A stretch of DNA of 64,000 nt, taken from NCBI RefSeq assembly GCF_017377775.1, contig NZ_JAFVLN010000002.1:434001-498000 (forward strand). Reading direction: 5' to 3'. A program made the translations under genes and the position numbers. Of the stretch, positions 56,263 through 64,000 are shown in pieces (position 1 is the first letter of the stretch; each line of letters begins with the position of its first letter). Under the pieces are notes generated by a model that was not told the DNA's origin, did no database searches, and saw nothing but the letters and a program-made list of their open reading frames with translations. Origin of the DNA: Streptomyces sp. VRA16 Mangrove soil (lineage in GTDB: Bacteria > Actinomycetota > Actinomycetes > Streptomycetales > Streptomycetaceae).

Positions 56263-56394
56263 GAGGTCCTCCCCGGGATCAGTGGCTGAAACCTAGATCG
56301 GACCGTCATGCACGCCTCTTGTCCGCTCGGCACATGTCGGCCGACCAGCGCTGTCCCGGCGGACAACTCCGTTTACCTGTACGTCATGTGACGC

Positions 56395-56409
56395 GCCGTC
56401 GGCGACGGC
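56395..56409 (-). terminator. Short hairpin behind the second peptide operon
   Basis: GCCGTC-GGC-GACGGC, 10 bp beyond the stop of the fused ATPase gene. The stem is short (6 bp). Confidence 0.4.
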
Positions 56410-56418
56410 CGAATCACC

Positions 56419-58014
56419 TCAGACCGCCGCAAGCTCCGCACGTGCCGCACGCCGCTGCGCGGCCCGTGCGGGGTCGAGCACGGGCACCGCCGCGAGCAGC
56501 GCCCTCGTGTACGGGTCGCGCGGATCGCCGTAGACCTGCTCCACCGGCCCCTCCTCGACGATTCGTCCCCGGCGCATCACGGCGACCCGGTCACTGACCT
56601 GCCGGACGACGGCGAGGTCGTGCGCGATGAAGACGAGGGAGAGCCCCAGCTCCTCCTGCAACTCGGCCAGCAGGGAGGTGACCTGGGCCTGGGTCGTCAC
56701 GTCGAGCGCCGAGACGGCCTCGTCGCAGACGATGAGGTCCGGCTCGGCCGCCAGGGCCCTGGCGATGCCGACCCGCTGGCGCTGGCCGCCGCTGAACTCG
56801 TGCGGGTAGCGGTCGTAGTGGGCCGGGTCGAGGCCGACGCGGCGGAGCAGCTCGGCCACCCTGGCCCGGATCGCCGCTTCGTCGCGCTGCCCGGCCGCCC
56901 GCAGCGGATCGGCCACCGACTCGCCCACGGAGCGGCGCGGGTTGAGCGAGGAGACGGGGTCCTGGAAGACCATCTGCACCCGGGCCCGGCGCGTGACCGT
57001 GCCCTCGGTCGGGTCGAGCAGGCCGACGAGCATGCGGCCGAGGGTGGTCTTGCCGCTGCCGCTCTCCCCGACGACGCCGACGGTCTCACCGCGGTGCACG
57101 CTGAGCGAGACGCCGTCGACGGCCGCCTGGGCGTGGCCGCCGCGGCCGAAGACCCGGCGTACACCGACGGCCTCGACGAGCGGTTCGCGTGGGTCGTCGG
57201 GTGTCTGCCGGTGCGGCTCCCCCGCGTGGTCGCCCGGGTCGTCGGGGATCCGCGGGACCGCCGCCAGCAGCGTCTTCGTGTACGGCTGTCGGGGCGCCCC
57301 GAGCACGTCCCGCGCGGGCCCCCGCTCGACCGCCCGGCCCGCCTGCATGACGAGCACGTCGTCGACCGACTCGGCGGCCACGCCCACGTCGTGGGTGACG
57401 AGGAGCAGGCCCATGCCCGTCTCGTGCCGCAGCTGGTGCAGCAGATCCAGGATCTGGGCCTGCACGGTGACGTCGAGGGCGGTCGTCGGTTCGTCGGCGA
57501 TGAGGAGCCGGGGTTCGCAGGCGAGCGCCATCGCGATCAGGGCCCGCTGCCGCATGCCGCCGGAGAACTCGTGCGGCCGGGAGCGGGCCCGCCGGGCCGC
57601 GTCGGGGATCCGCACCCGGTCCAGGACCTCGACGGCGCGGGCGCGGGCGGCCCGTCGGGAGACCTTGTGGTGGACCCGGTACACCTGGGCGATCTGGTCG
57701 CCGATCGCGTAGTACGGGTCGAGGGACGACAGCGGGTCCTGGAAGACCATCGCGGCCGTGCCGCCCCGCAGGGAGCGCAGTTCGGCGTCGCCGGCGGCGT
57801 TGACGTCGACGCCCGCCACCCGGACGGATCCGCTGACGACGGCGCCGGTCCCCCGGTGCAGGCCGAGCAGCGCGTACGCGGACGCGCTCTTGCCGGAGCC
57901 GGACTCGCCGACGACGCCGAGCGCGGCGCCGGGTTCCAGCGAGAACGACAGCTTGTCCACCGCCCGTACGTCGCCGAAGGAGATGGACAGATCGGTGACG
58001 TCCACGAGGCTCAT
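56419..58014 (-). CDS. Peptide/nickel-type ABC ATPase with two fused nucleotide-binding domains
   Basis: A 531-residue protein joining the DppD and DppF roles. Domain 1 (about 1-260): [48 protein letters not shown]. Domain 2 (about 285-525): [48 protein letters not shown]. Both ATP sites look intact. Domain 2 is shortened between Walker A and the Q-loop. A linker of Pro, Asp and Arg residues separates them. ATG 58014 overlaps the permease stop (ATGA). Confidence 0.93.
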   Translation of the reverse strand: MSLVDVTDLSISFGDVRAVDKLSFSLEPGAALGVVGESGSGKSASAYALLGLHRGTGAVVSGSVRVAGVDVNAAGDAELRSLRGGTAAMVFQDPLSSLDPYYAIGDQIAQVYRVHHKVSRRAARARAVEVLDRVRIPDAARRARSRPHEFSGGMRQRALIAMALACEPRLLIADEPTTALDVTVQAQILDLLHQLRHETGMGLLLVTHDVGVAAESVDDVLVMQAGRAVERGPARDVLGAPRQPYTKTLLAAVPRIPDDPGDHAGEPHRQTPDDPREPLVEAVGVRRVFGRGGHAQAAVDGVSLSVHRGETVGVVGESGSGKTTLGRMLVGLLDPTEGTVTRRARVQMVFQDPVSSLNPRRSVGESVADPLRAAGQRDEAAIRARVAELLRRVGLDPAHYDRYPHEFSGGQRQRVGIARALAAEPDLIVCDEAVSALDVTTQAQVTSLLAELQEELGLSLVFIAHDLAVVRQVSDRVAVMRRGRIVEEGPVEQVYGDPRDPYTRALLAAVPVLDPARAAQRRAARAELAAV

Positions 58015-59000
58015 GCGAGCACCACCCGTCGGTCGGCCAGCGCCTGGAGGACATCGGCGACGGCGTTGGCGAGGACGACGAAGAATCCGGTGACGAGCAC
58101 CAGACCGACGACGACCGGAAGGTCCACGGTCTTGACGGCGTCGACGAGTTCGCGGCAGATCCCCGGGATCCCGAAGAGGGACTCGGTGAGGACGGCGCCG
58201 CCGAACATGGAGCCGATGTCGAGGGCGCCGAGCGCGATCACGGGCGCGAGGGCGCCGCGCAGCGCGTGCCGCCGTACCAGCGTCCGCTCGCCGACCCCGT
58301 ACGCGCGGAAGGTGCGCACATGGTCCTCGGCGAGGGTCTCCAGCATGGCGGCGCGGGTCATCCGGGCGTACGGCGCCGCCGAGACCAGGGCGAGCGAGAC
58401 CCAGGGCAGCAGCAGGTTCCAGGCCCACTGTTCGGGGTTCTCGGTGAACGGCACGTAGTCGGGGAACGGCAGGATCTGGAGCGCGGTGACGAGCACGATG
58501 ATCAGCAGCAGACCGATGACGAAGACCGGCGTCGCCATGCCGGCGAGGGTGATCCAGGTGAGGATCCGCTCGGTCGGCCGGCCGCGCCGCCACACCGACA
58601 GGATCCCGGTGCCGACCCCGAGCAGCACCCAGAGCACGGCCCCGCCGACGACGAGGGAGGCGGTGGCCGGGAGCTTGCCGAGGATCAGCTGAGTGACCTG
58701 CTGGTCGCTCTGGTACGACAGTCCGAGGCAGGGCGCCGGGCAGTGCAGCACGCCGGTACCGGTGGAGTAGTCGCGACCGGCGAACAGTGCCTGCACGAAG
58801 TGGGCGTACTGCAGGTAGAGCGGGTCACCGAGGTGCAACTGGTCGCTGACCTGGGCGACTTGGGCGGGCGAGCAGCGCGGGCCGCAGGCGATCTGGGCGA
58901 CGTCGCCCGGAGCGACGTAGAAGGCGGCGTACACGACGACGCTCAGCGCGAAGAGCACGAAGACGGCTCCCGCGACGCGTCGCAGCAGGAACCCGGTCAT
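58011..59000 (-). CDS. Peptide/nickel-type ABC permease (DppB type, second system)
   Basis: A 329-residue permease. [20 protein letters not shown] is the first helix; the external loop before helix 2 is long and carries four cysteines ([11 protein letters not shown] and [12 protein letters not shown]), which could form disulfides, unlike the first system. The EAA-type loop is [23 protein letters not shown] 59000 overlaps the DppC-type stop by 4 bp. Confidence 0.92.
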   Translation of the reverse strand: MTGFLLRRVAGAVFVLFALSVVVYAAFYVAPGDVAQIACGPRCSPAQVAQVSDQLHLGDPLYLQYAHFVQALFAGRDYSTGTGVLHCPAPCLGLSYQSDQQVTQLILGKLPATASLVVGGAVLWVLLGVGTGILSVWRRGRPTERILTWITLAGMATPVFVIGLLLIIVLVTALQILPFPDYVPFTENPEQWAWNLLLPWVSLALVSAAPYARMTRAAMLETLAEDHVRTFRAYGVGERTLVRRHALRGALAPVIALGALDIGSMFGGAVLTESLFGIPGICRELVDAVKTVDLPVVVGLVLVTGFFVVLANAVADVLQALADRRVVLA

Positions 59001-59989
59001 GCGTCGGCCTCCTTCTTGCGGCCGGTGCCGATCCGTAGCCGGGACGCGGCGCGCGGGTCGAGCGCGGTGCGCACGCCCTCGCCGAGGACGGTCAGCGCGA
59101 GCACGGTGACGAAGAGCAGCACGGTGGGGATCAGCAGATAGGTGGGGGCCGCCTGGTACCAGGTGTCGGCGTCGCTGAGCATCTGTCCCCAGGACGGTGT
59201 GGGCGGCTTGATGCCGACGCCGAGGAACGACAGGGCGGCCTCGACGACGATGTTCGCCGGGAAGAGCAGGACGGCGTACGTGATGACGGGCGCGCCGAGC
59301 GCGGGCAGCAGCTCGCGCCGGGCGACCTGCCAGGAGCTCCAGCCGCTGAGCCGGGCCGCGGCGACGTGGTCGCGCGACTTCAGGGACAGCGTCTGGGCCC
59401 GCACGATCTTCGAGATGCCGGACCAGCCGATGAGCCCGATGACCACGGCGATCAGCACCGGGCGCGGGAAGGCGGCCGGGGCGACGGCGAGGGCACCGAG
59501 CGCGATAACCATGATGGGCAGCGCGACGACGACGTCGGTGATGCGGCTGAGGGCTTGGTCGACGTACCGGTTGCCGAGTCCGGCGGCGAGTCCGACGCAG
59601 GTGCCGATGACGACCTGGAGCAGGGTGGCGCCGAGCGCGACGCCGAGGGAGACCCGGGCCCCGTACACGACGCGGGCGAACAGGTCGCGTCCGGTGAGGG
59701 GTTCGACGCCGAGCCAGTGCGCGCCGCTGATCCCGCCGAACGAGCCGAGCGGCACACCGCCGGTGGCGGAGTCCACGAGTCCCGGGTGGTACGTGGTCGG
59801 GTCCTGCCCTTCGAGGGCGCTGAGCAGCGGCGCGGCGAGCGCGACGACGACGAGCAGGCCGACGATGACGGCGGCGACGAGGGCGGAGCGTTGGGCGCGC
59901 AGCCGTTCCCGGAACGGGTGGCGGCCCCCGGAGGCGGGGGCGATGTCCGCCCCCGCCTCCGCGTTCTCGATCAACAGGGCTTCGGCCAT
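58997..59989 (-). CDS. Peptide/nickel-type ABC permease (DppC type, second system)
   Basis: A 330-residue permease with the DppC N-terminal segment RLRAQRSALVAAVIVGLLVV, then GVEPLTGRDLFARVVYGARV and the cytoplasmic coupling-loop block AARLSGWSSWQVARRELLPA. In this operon C precedes B, the reverse of the first peptide system. It starts 2 bp after the binding-protein stop. Confidence 0.92.
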   Translation of the reverse strand: MAEALLIENAEAGADIAPASGGRHPFRERLRAQRSALVAAVIVGLLVVVALAAPLLSALEGQDPTTYHPGLVDSATGGVPLGSFGGISGAHWLGVEPLTGRDLFARVVYGARVSLGVALGATLLQVVIGTCVGLAAGLGNRYVDQALSRITDVVVALPIMVIALGALAVAPAAFPRPVLIAVVIGLIGWSGISKIVRAQTLSLKSRDHVAAARLSGWSSWQVARRELLPALGAPVITYAVLLFPANIVVEAALSFLGVGIKPPTPSWGQMLSDADTWYQAAPTYLLIPTVLLFVTVLALTVLGEGVRTALDPRAASRLRIGTGRKKEADA

Positions 59990-59991
59990 GG

Positions 59992-61710
59992 CTACTTGAC
60001 CGACACCTGCGAGACGTCGAGCACACCGGTCCAGTCGCTGATGACGATGTTCTTGACGGCCGAGCCGTACAGACGCTTGTAGACCGGGTGGAACAGCGGC
60101 ACGGTCAGCGCCTGCTCCCCGACCTTCTTGTCGAGGGCGCCCCAGCGCGCGGCGGCGGCCTTCAGGTCGGTCAGCTTGTTGATCTCGTCGATCTCCTTGT
60201 TGACCGAGGAGTCGTTCAGCTGGGCGGAGTTGAAGTTGTAGCCGTTCTTGACGATCTGGCGGCCGTCGAAGATCGGGGCGAAGAACGGGCCGCCGGACGG
60301 CCAGTCCGCTCCCCAGCCGCCGAGGAAGAAGCCGGGCTCCTTCTTCACGTTGTGGACCGTCTCGGAGTAGTCGTTGTCCTCCAGGCCCTTGAGCTCGACG
60401 GTGATGCCGGCCTTCTTGAGCGCCTCCTGGATGGCGGTGGCGATCTCGGGGCTGGTGGCGAAGTCCTTGGCGTTGGAGTGGGTGAGGGTGACGGTCAGCC
60501 CCTTCGGGTAACCGGCCTCCTTCAGCAGCTCCTTGGCCTTGGCGGCGTTGCCGTTCTTACCCGCAGGGAAGTGGTCGTAGGGCGTGTACCCGAAGGACTT
60601 CTGGTCGGGCAGGAAGGTGGTGGCGGGCTCGGCGAGCGACGAACCGCCGGCCGCGTTGACGACGGAGGTCCGGTCGACGGCGTAGGAGATGGCCTGGCGC
60701 ACCTTGGGGTTGTCGAACGGCTTCACCTTCGGGTTGAAGGCGATGTAGTTGGTGTAGCCGAAGTGGCCGGTGCCGACCCGGGCGGCGAGGTCCTTGTCGC
60801 CGCTGACCTTGGCGAGTTCGGCGGGGCCGAGGTTGGTGTCGGTGGTGACGGCGGCGGCGTCGGCGCCGCGCGAGGCGGACAGCCGCTGGTTGATGACGGC
60901 GGAGTCGAGCCCGGACCGGACGTCGATCTTGTCGGGGTAGGCCTTGCGCTCCGCGTCGGTGGCCGCCGACCAGTGCGTGTTCCTGGCCAGGACGAGGTGC
61001 TCGCCGTCGCCCTCGTTCTTGACGACCTTGTACGGGCCGGAGGAGACGGGGTGCTGCTCGTACTTGGTGCCGGTGTCCTTGGCCTTCGGCACCGGGGTCG
61101 TCTGGGTCTGCGTGGCCAGGTAGGGGAACTCGCCCTCGGGCTTGTTCAGGTGGAAGACGATCGTCTTCTCGTCGGGCGTCTCGATCGAGTCGAGCCCCTT
61201 CTTGTCCTTGTACGGGCCTTCGTAGTCGGCCCCGCCGATCAGCCAGTCCCTCAAGTACGGTGCGCCGCCGGAGAGTTCGGCCGCGAACGATCTCTCGATG
61301 CCGTACTTGATGTCGGCGCTGGTGATCGCCGAGCCGTCCTCGTACTTCAGCCCGTCCTTGAGGTGGTATGTCCACACAGTGGCGTTCTTGCTGGGCGTGC
61401 CCAGATCGGTGGCCAGGTCGGGAACGACCTTGGCGCCCGCGGCGCCGTCCTCGCGGTTGCGGGTGGTGAGCGTACGGAAGACGAGCGAGGGGATGTTGCC
61501 GCCGCCGGAGGTGTACAGCCGCGCGGGGTCGAAGTCCTCCTGCGGGGAGCTGTTGAGGACGGTGAGGGTGCCGCCCTTCTTGGGGGCACTGGCGGCGCCA
61601 CCGCTCCCCGCCTTGCTGTCCTCGGGCCCGCACGCGGCGGCGCCCACGGCTATGGCGGTGACGGCGAGAGCCGCTGCGAGGCGACGCGATATGACGGACG
61701 GTTGACGCAT
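59992..61710 (-). CDS. Peptide/nickel-type ABC substrate-binding lipoprotein (second system)
   Basis: A 572-residue family 5 solute-binding protein. The signal peptide ends in GAAAC (Cys27), followed by a Gly/Ser/Ala linker and KKGGTLTVLNSSPQEDFDPA. SSGPYKVVKNEGDGEHLVLA and FNPKVKPFDNPKVRQAISYA are typical core blocks. ATG 61710 is preceded by a modest AAAGG site. First gene of the operon; two inverted repeats lie upstream at 61777-61800 and 61893-61917. Confidence 0.92.
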   Translation of the reverse strand: MRQPSVISRRLAAALAVTAIAVGAAACGPEDSKAGSGGAASAPKKGGTLTVLNSSPQEDFDPARLYTSGGGNIPSLVFRTLTTRNREDGAAGAKVVPDLATDLGTPSKNATVWTYHLKDGLKYEDGSAITSADIKYGIERSFAAELSGGAPYLRDWLIGGADYEGPYKDKKGLDSIETPDEKTIVFHLNKPEGEFPYLATQTQTTPVPKAKDTGTKYEQHPVSSGPYKVVKNEGDGEHLVLARNTHWSAATDAERKAYPDKIDVRSGLDSAVINQRLSASRGADAAAVTTDTNLGPAELAKVSGDKDLAARVGTGHFGYTNYIAFNPKVKPFDNPKVRQAISYAVDRTSVVNAAGGSSLAEPATTFLPDQKSFGYTPYDHFPAGKNGNAAKAKELLKEAGYPKGLTVTLTHSNAKDFATSPEIATAIQEALKKAGITVELKGLEDNDYSETVHNVKKEPGFFLGGWGADWPSGGPFFAPIFDGRQIVKNGYNFNSAQLNDSSVNKEIDEINKLTDLKAAAARWGALDKKVGEQALTVPLFHPVYKRLYGSAVKNIVISDWTGVLDVSQVSVK

Positions 61711-61776
61711 CGGAGGATGACCTTTCGGGGTGCTGCGTGCGGGGAGGGGTGAGCGCAGGCAGCGGTACGAACGGTC

Positions 61777-61800
61777 ACGACTGCATGATGAGACAGTCGT
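61777..61800. promoter_or_regulatory. Inverted repeat upstream of the second peptide operon
   Basis: ACGACTG and CAGTCGT, exact 7-bp arms with a 10-nt centre, 67 bp before the binding-protein start. The spacing suits a dimeric repressor. Confidence 0.35.
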
Positions 61801-61892
61801 CCGGCATGGGAGAAAACATGCTGCGCCTGCGCACGGGGGCTGGCGTCAGCAACAGTGATCGTCGGAGACACTGAGCCTGGTCACACCAATGA

Positions 61893-61917
61893 GAGCAAGC
61901 TCAATGGCTGCTTGCTC
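61893..61917. promoter_or_regulatory. Second inverted repeat upstream of the second peptide operon
   Basis: GAGCAAGC and GCTTGCTC, exact 8-bp arms, 9-nt centre. In the 460-bp non-coding stretch 61711-62170 this, the repeat at 61777 and the terminator at 62112 are the only structures I can point to. Confidence 0.35.
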
Positions 61918-62111
61918 CAAGGTGGAGGGGCTCTGTGACCGTGACATGCCGAGGAATATGACTCGGCACACCCAGGAAAGTCAACACGGATCGAGACGGC
62001 ATTCTCAGGTCGCGGACAAGGCGCGAAACCCCTTGCTCCCGTCCCGCCACCCATCCGCCCACGCATCAACTAGGCAGCCGGCAAGGGGCTTTGAGGCCGG
62101 TCGCGACGGCT

Positions 62112-62147
62112 CGGTGCGCCACGCCCCGGGGAGGGCGCGGCGCACCG
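62112..62147 (-). terminator. Terminator behind the NCS1 transporter gene
   Basis: Fifteen-bp arms with a single mismatch and a 6-nt loop CGGGGA, 24 bp after the stop at 62171. Confidence 0.75.
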
Positions 62148-62170
62148 CGCGATGGGGCCAGTGGCCCAGA

Positions 62171-63676
62171 TCACACCCGGGACCGTCCGGCCATCAGCGC
62201 GAGGTAGACGATCAGGGACGCCCCGAGTCCCACGGCCCACCCGTAGTCGGCGAGCGGCTTCAGGAAGGGGATGATGCCGTCGACCGGGAAGGGGCCGGCC
62301 TTGTTCCCCTTCGCGTCGAGCGTCGAGTACGAGCCCCCGACGGCCAGCACCCCGCCCACCGCGAACGCGGCGACGGCCCGCCAGTTCCAGCCGCCCGAGT
62401 ACCAATAGCGGCCGCCCTCCACGTACAGGTCGGCGAGGTGCAGCACGGTGCGCCGCACGATCCAGTAGTCCGCGATCAGGATGCCGGCGACCGTGCCGAG
62501 CAGTCCGCCGACGACACCGAGCCACGTGAAGATGTACAGCTCGGGCGTCGAGGTCAGCTTCCAGGGCATGACCAGGACACCGATGACGCCGGTGATGATC
62601 GCGCCGGTGCGGAAATTGATGATCTTCGGGGCGAGGTTGGCGAGGTCGTAGGCGGGCGACACCACGTTGGCGGCGATGTTGACGCTGATCGTCGCGACGA
62701 ACACCGTGATGAGCGCGAACAGCAGCCCGAAGACGTTGTCCGTCTTGCCGGCCAGCGCGACCGGGTCCCAGATCGCGACGCCATACACCTTCTCCGAACC
62801 GGCCGTCACCAGCACCGACATCAGCGCGAACAGGGTCATCGTGGTGGGCAGCCCGAGGGCCTGGCCCCAGATCTGCGCCTTCTGACCCTTGCCGAAGCGG
62901 GTGAAGTCGGGGATGTTCAGAGACAGCGTCGACCAGAACCCGATCATGCCCATGAGGCCGGGGAAGAAGACCTTCCAGAAGTCCGCGCCCCAGCCGACCT
63001 TCGACGGCTCGTGCAGCAGCGGCCCGAACCCGCCCGCCTTGTTCGCGATCCACACGAGCAGCACCACCGCGCCGACGAGCACGAACGGGGCCGCCCAGTT
63101 CTCGAAGCGGCGCAGGGTGTCCATGCCCCGGTAGATGATGGCGAGTTCGAGGACCCAGAAGACGACGAAGCAGAGCCACAGGGTCCACGGGTAGCCGCCG
63201 ATCGTCCCGGCGTCGGCCCAGCCTCCGAAGATCTTGCCCAGCAGGACGAAGATGCCCTGGCCGCCGATCCAGGTCTGGATCCCGAACCAGCAGCACGCCA
63301 CCGCCGCCCGCACCATGGCCGGCAGATTCGCCCCGCGCACCCCGAACGAGGCGCGGGCCAGGACAGGGAACGGGATGCCGTACTTCGGCCCCGCGTGACC
63401 GGTCAGCAGCATCGGCAGCAGCACGATCACGTTCGCGAGGGCGATGGTGAGCACCGCCTGCTTCCAGTCCATGCCGAGCGCCACCAGGCCGGAGGCGAGG
63501 GTCCAGGACGGGATGCAGTGGGCCATGCCGATCCACAGGGCCACGAAGTTGTACGTCGTCCAGCGCCGCTCGGCGAGCGGTACCGGCCGCAGGTCTTCAT
63601 TGGCGTACCGGCTGCCGGCCGGATAGGCGTCGGCGGCCAGATCCACCGCGGGCGGTGGCGGGGCTATGTCGGTCAT
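62171..63676 (-). CDS. NCS1-family nucleobase/allantoin/hydantoin:cation symporter
   Basis: A 501-residue membrane transporter with about 12 helices. LRPVPLAERRWTTYNFVALW then IGMAHCIPSWTLASGLVALG is the NCS1 opening. TGHAGPKYGIPFPVLARASF and CCWFGIQTWIGGQGIFVLLG follow, with the conserved GPKYGIPFPVLxRAxFG motif. It brings in nucleobases or related ureides with a cation. With the LLM-class enzyme upstream, import of a pyrimidine, hydantoin or allantoin for degradation is likely. ATG 63676, weak ribosome site. Confidence 0.9.
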   Translation of the reverse strand: MTDIAPPPPAVDLAADAYPAGSRYANEDLRPVPLAERRWTTYNFVALWIGMAHCIPSWTLASGLVALGMDWKQAVLTIALANVIVLLPMLLTGHAGPKYGIPFPVLARASFGVRGANLPAMVRAAVACCWFGIQTWIGGQGIFVLLGKIFGGWADAGTIGGYPWTLWLCFVVFWVLELAIIYRGMDTLRRFENWAAPFVLVGAVVLLVWIANKAGGFGPLLHEPSKVGWGADFWKVFFPGLMGMIGFWSTLSLNIPDFTRFGKGQKAQIWGQALGLPTTMTLFALMSVLVTAGSEKVYGVAIWDPVALAGKTDNVFGLLFALITVFVATISVNIAANVVSPAYDLANLAPKIINFRTGAIITGVIGVLVMPWKLTSTPELYIFTWLGVVGGLLGTVAGILIADYWIVRRTVLHLADLYVEGGRYWYSGGWNWRAVAAFAVGGVLAVGGSYSTLDAKGNKAGPFPVDGIIPFLKPLADYGWAVGLGASLIVYLALMAGRSRV

Positions 63677-63778
63677 GAGGCAGTCCGTTCTAGGGAGGGG
63701 AACGTGGGATTGCGGCCGTGCGGAAGCCGTGAACTGCCGTGCTGGGTCGTGCTGTTGTGGGGGTCCTTAAATCTCCTG

Positions 63779-64000
63779 TCATGCGTTCAGGGCCGGGATG
63801 ACGTCCTGCCCGTACACGTCGATGACCTTCTCCTTCGCGTCGTGCATCGCGTAGATCGCGAACTGGTCCACGCCCAACTCCCGCAGCGCGCGCAGCTTTT
63901 CGACGTGCGCGGAGACCGGGCCGATGAGACAGAAGCGGTCGACGATCTCGTCGGGGACGAAAGCCGTGTCCGGGTTGCCGGAGCGGCCGTGGTGCGCGTA
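63779..64000 (-). CDS. LLM-class flavin/F420-dependent oxidoreductase, C-terminal end (partial)
   Basis: The last 73 residues of a gene that begins beyond the right edge; stop at 63779-63781. HHGRSGNPDTAFVPDEIVDR then FCLIGPVSAHVEKLRALREL and GVDQFAIYAMHD look like the end of a luciferase-like (LLM) monooxygenase/oxidoreductase, where the GxxxxxxxKLRxLxxxGVDQF segment closes the barrel. Same strand as the NCS1 gene with a 102-bp gap. The identification is by pattern only. Confidence 0.7.
   Translation of the reverse strand, partial: YAHHGRSGNPDTAFVPDEIVDRFCLIGPVSAHVEKLRALRELGVDQFAIYAMHDAKEKVIDVYGQDVIPALNA

Overview
The window is chromosomal DNA of a Streptomyces or a very close relative. GC is very high, third codon positions are almost always G or C, GTG and TTG starts are common, genes overlap by 4 bp (ATGA/GTGA), and the families are typical of Streptomyces. 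I see no rRNA, tRNA, CRISPR array, insertion sequence, prophage or polyketide/peptide assembly line. Coding is dense on both strands.

Layout, left to right. (1) 1-4965, plus strand: an ethylmalonyl-CoA pathway operon, with the end of crotonyl-CoA carboxylase/reductase, ethylmalonyl-CoA mutase, a malyl/methylmalyl-CoA lyase, a MaoC hydratase and an acyl-CoA (methylsuccinyl-CoA) dehydrogenase. (2) 5161-6658: psd and pssA, for phosphatidylethanolamine synthesis. (3) 6747-13610, minus strand: an ABC exporter and a five-gene branched-chain-amino-acid-type importer (livF-G-H-M-K), divergent from a PucR-type regulator (13849-15051). A perfect 16-bp palindrome lies between them. (4) 15040-17697: a methyltransferase, a 780-bp spacer with two tandem repeat arrays, and a glycerate kinase. 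(5) 17855-31631: a BCCT osmolyte transporter, then many genes touching NAD, ADP-ribose, nucleosides and alkylated DNA: an ADP-ribosylglycohydrolase, an SDR with its regulator, a Nudix hydrolase, a nucleoside hydrolase with an MFS transporter, a sirtuin, a nucleotidyltransferase, Ogt, Ada/AlkA, a macro-domain protein, an FAD oxidoreductase and an S1-like protein.

(6) 31561-39916, minus strand: an inositol-monophosphatase-like phosphatase, then a gamma-glutamyltransferase gene placed directly behind a five-gene oligopeptide ABC importer. (7) 40177-45633: a cold-shock-domain protein; a NarL-type two-component system whose regulator has an unusual repeat-encoded N-terminus; a divergent AhpD-like/methyltransferase pair with palindromes in the shared control region; and a secreted protein. 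(8) 45798-49871: one very large gene fusing a molybdopterin nitrate reductase to a flavodoxin/FAD/NADPH reductase. (9) 49981-50805: an S-adenosylmethionine methyltransferase. (10) 50849-56262, minus: a second liv importer, gene order K-H-M-G-F, the mirror of the first. (11) 56419-61710, minus: a second peptide importer with one fused two-domain ATPase. (12) 62171-64000, minus: an NCS1 nucleobase/hydantoin transporter and the 3' end of an LLM-class oxidoreductase.

The overall theme is primary metabolism and uptake (C2/C4 carbon assimilation, nitrogen assimilation, amino-acid, peptide and nucleobase import) with repair and NAD/ADP-ribose functions. The least ordinary parts are the tandem repeat arrays, the repeat-encoded start of the response regulator, the fused nitrate reductase, the concentration of ADP-ribose enzymes, an SDR that has lost its catalytic Ser and Tyr, and palindromes well placed to be operators. 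Start sites were chosen from ribosome-binding sites, overlaps and family starts. No database search was possible.
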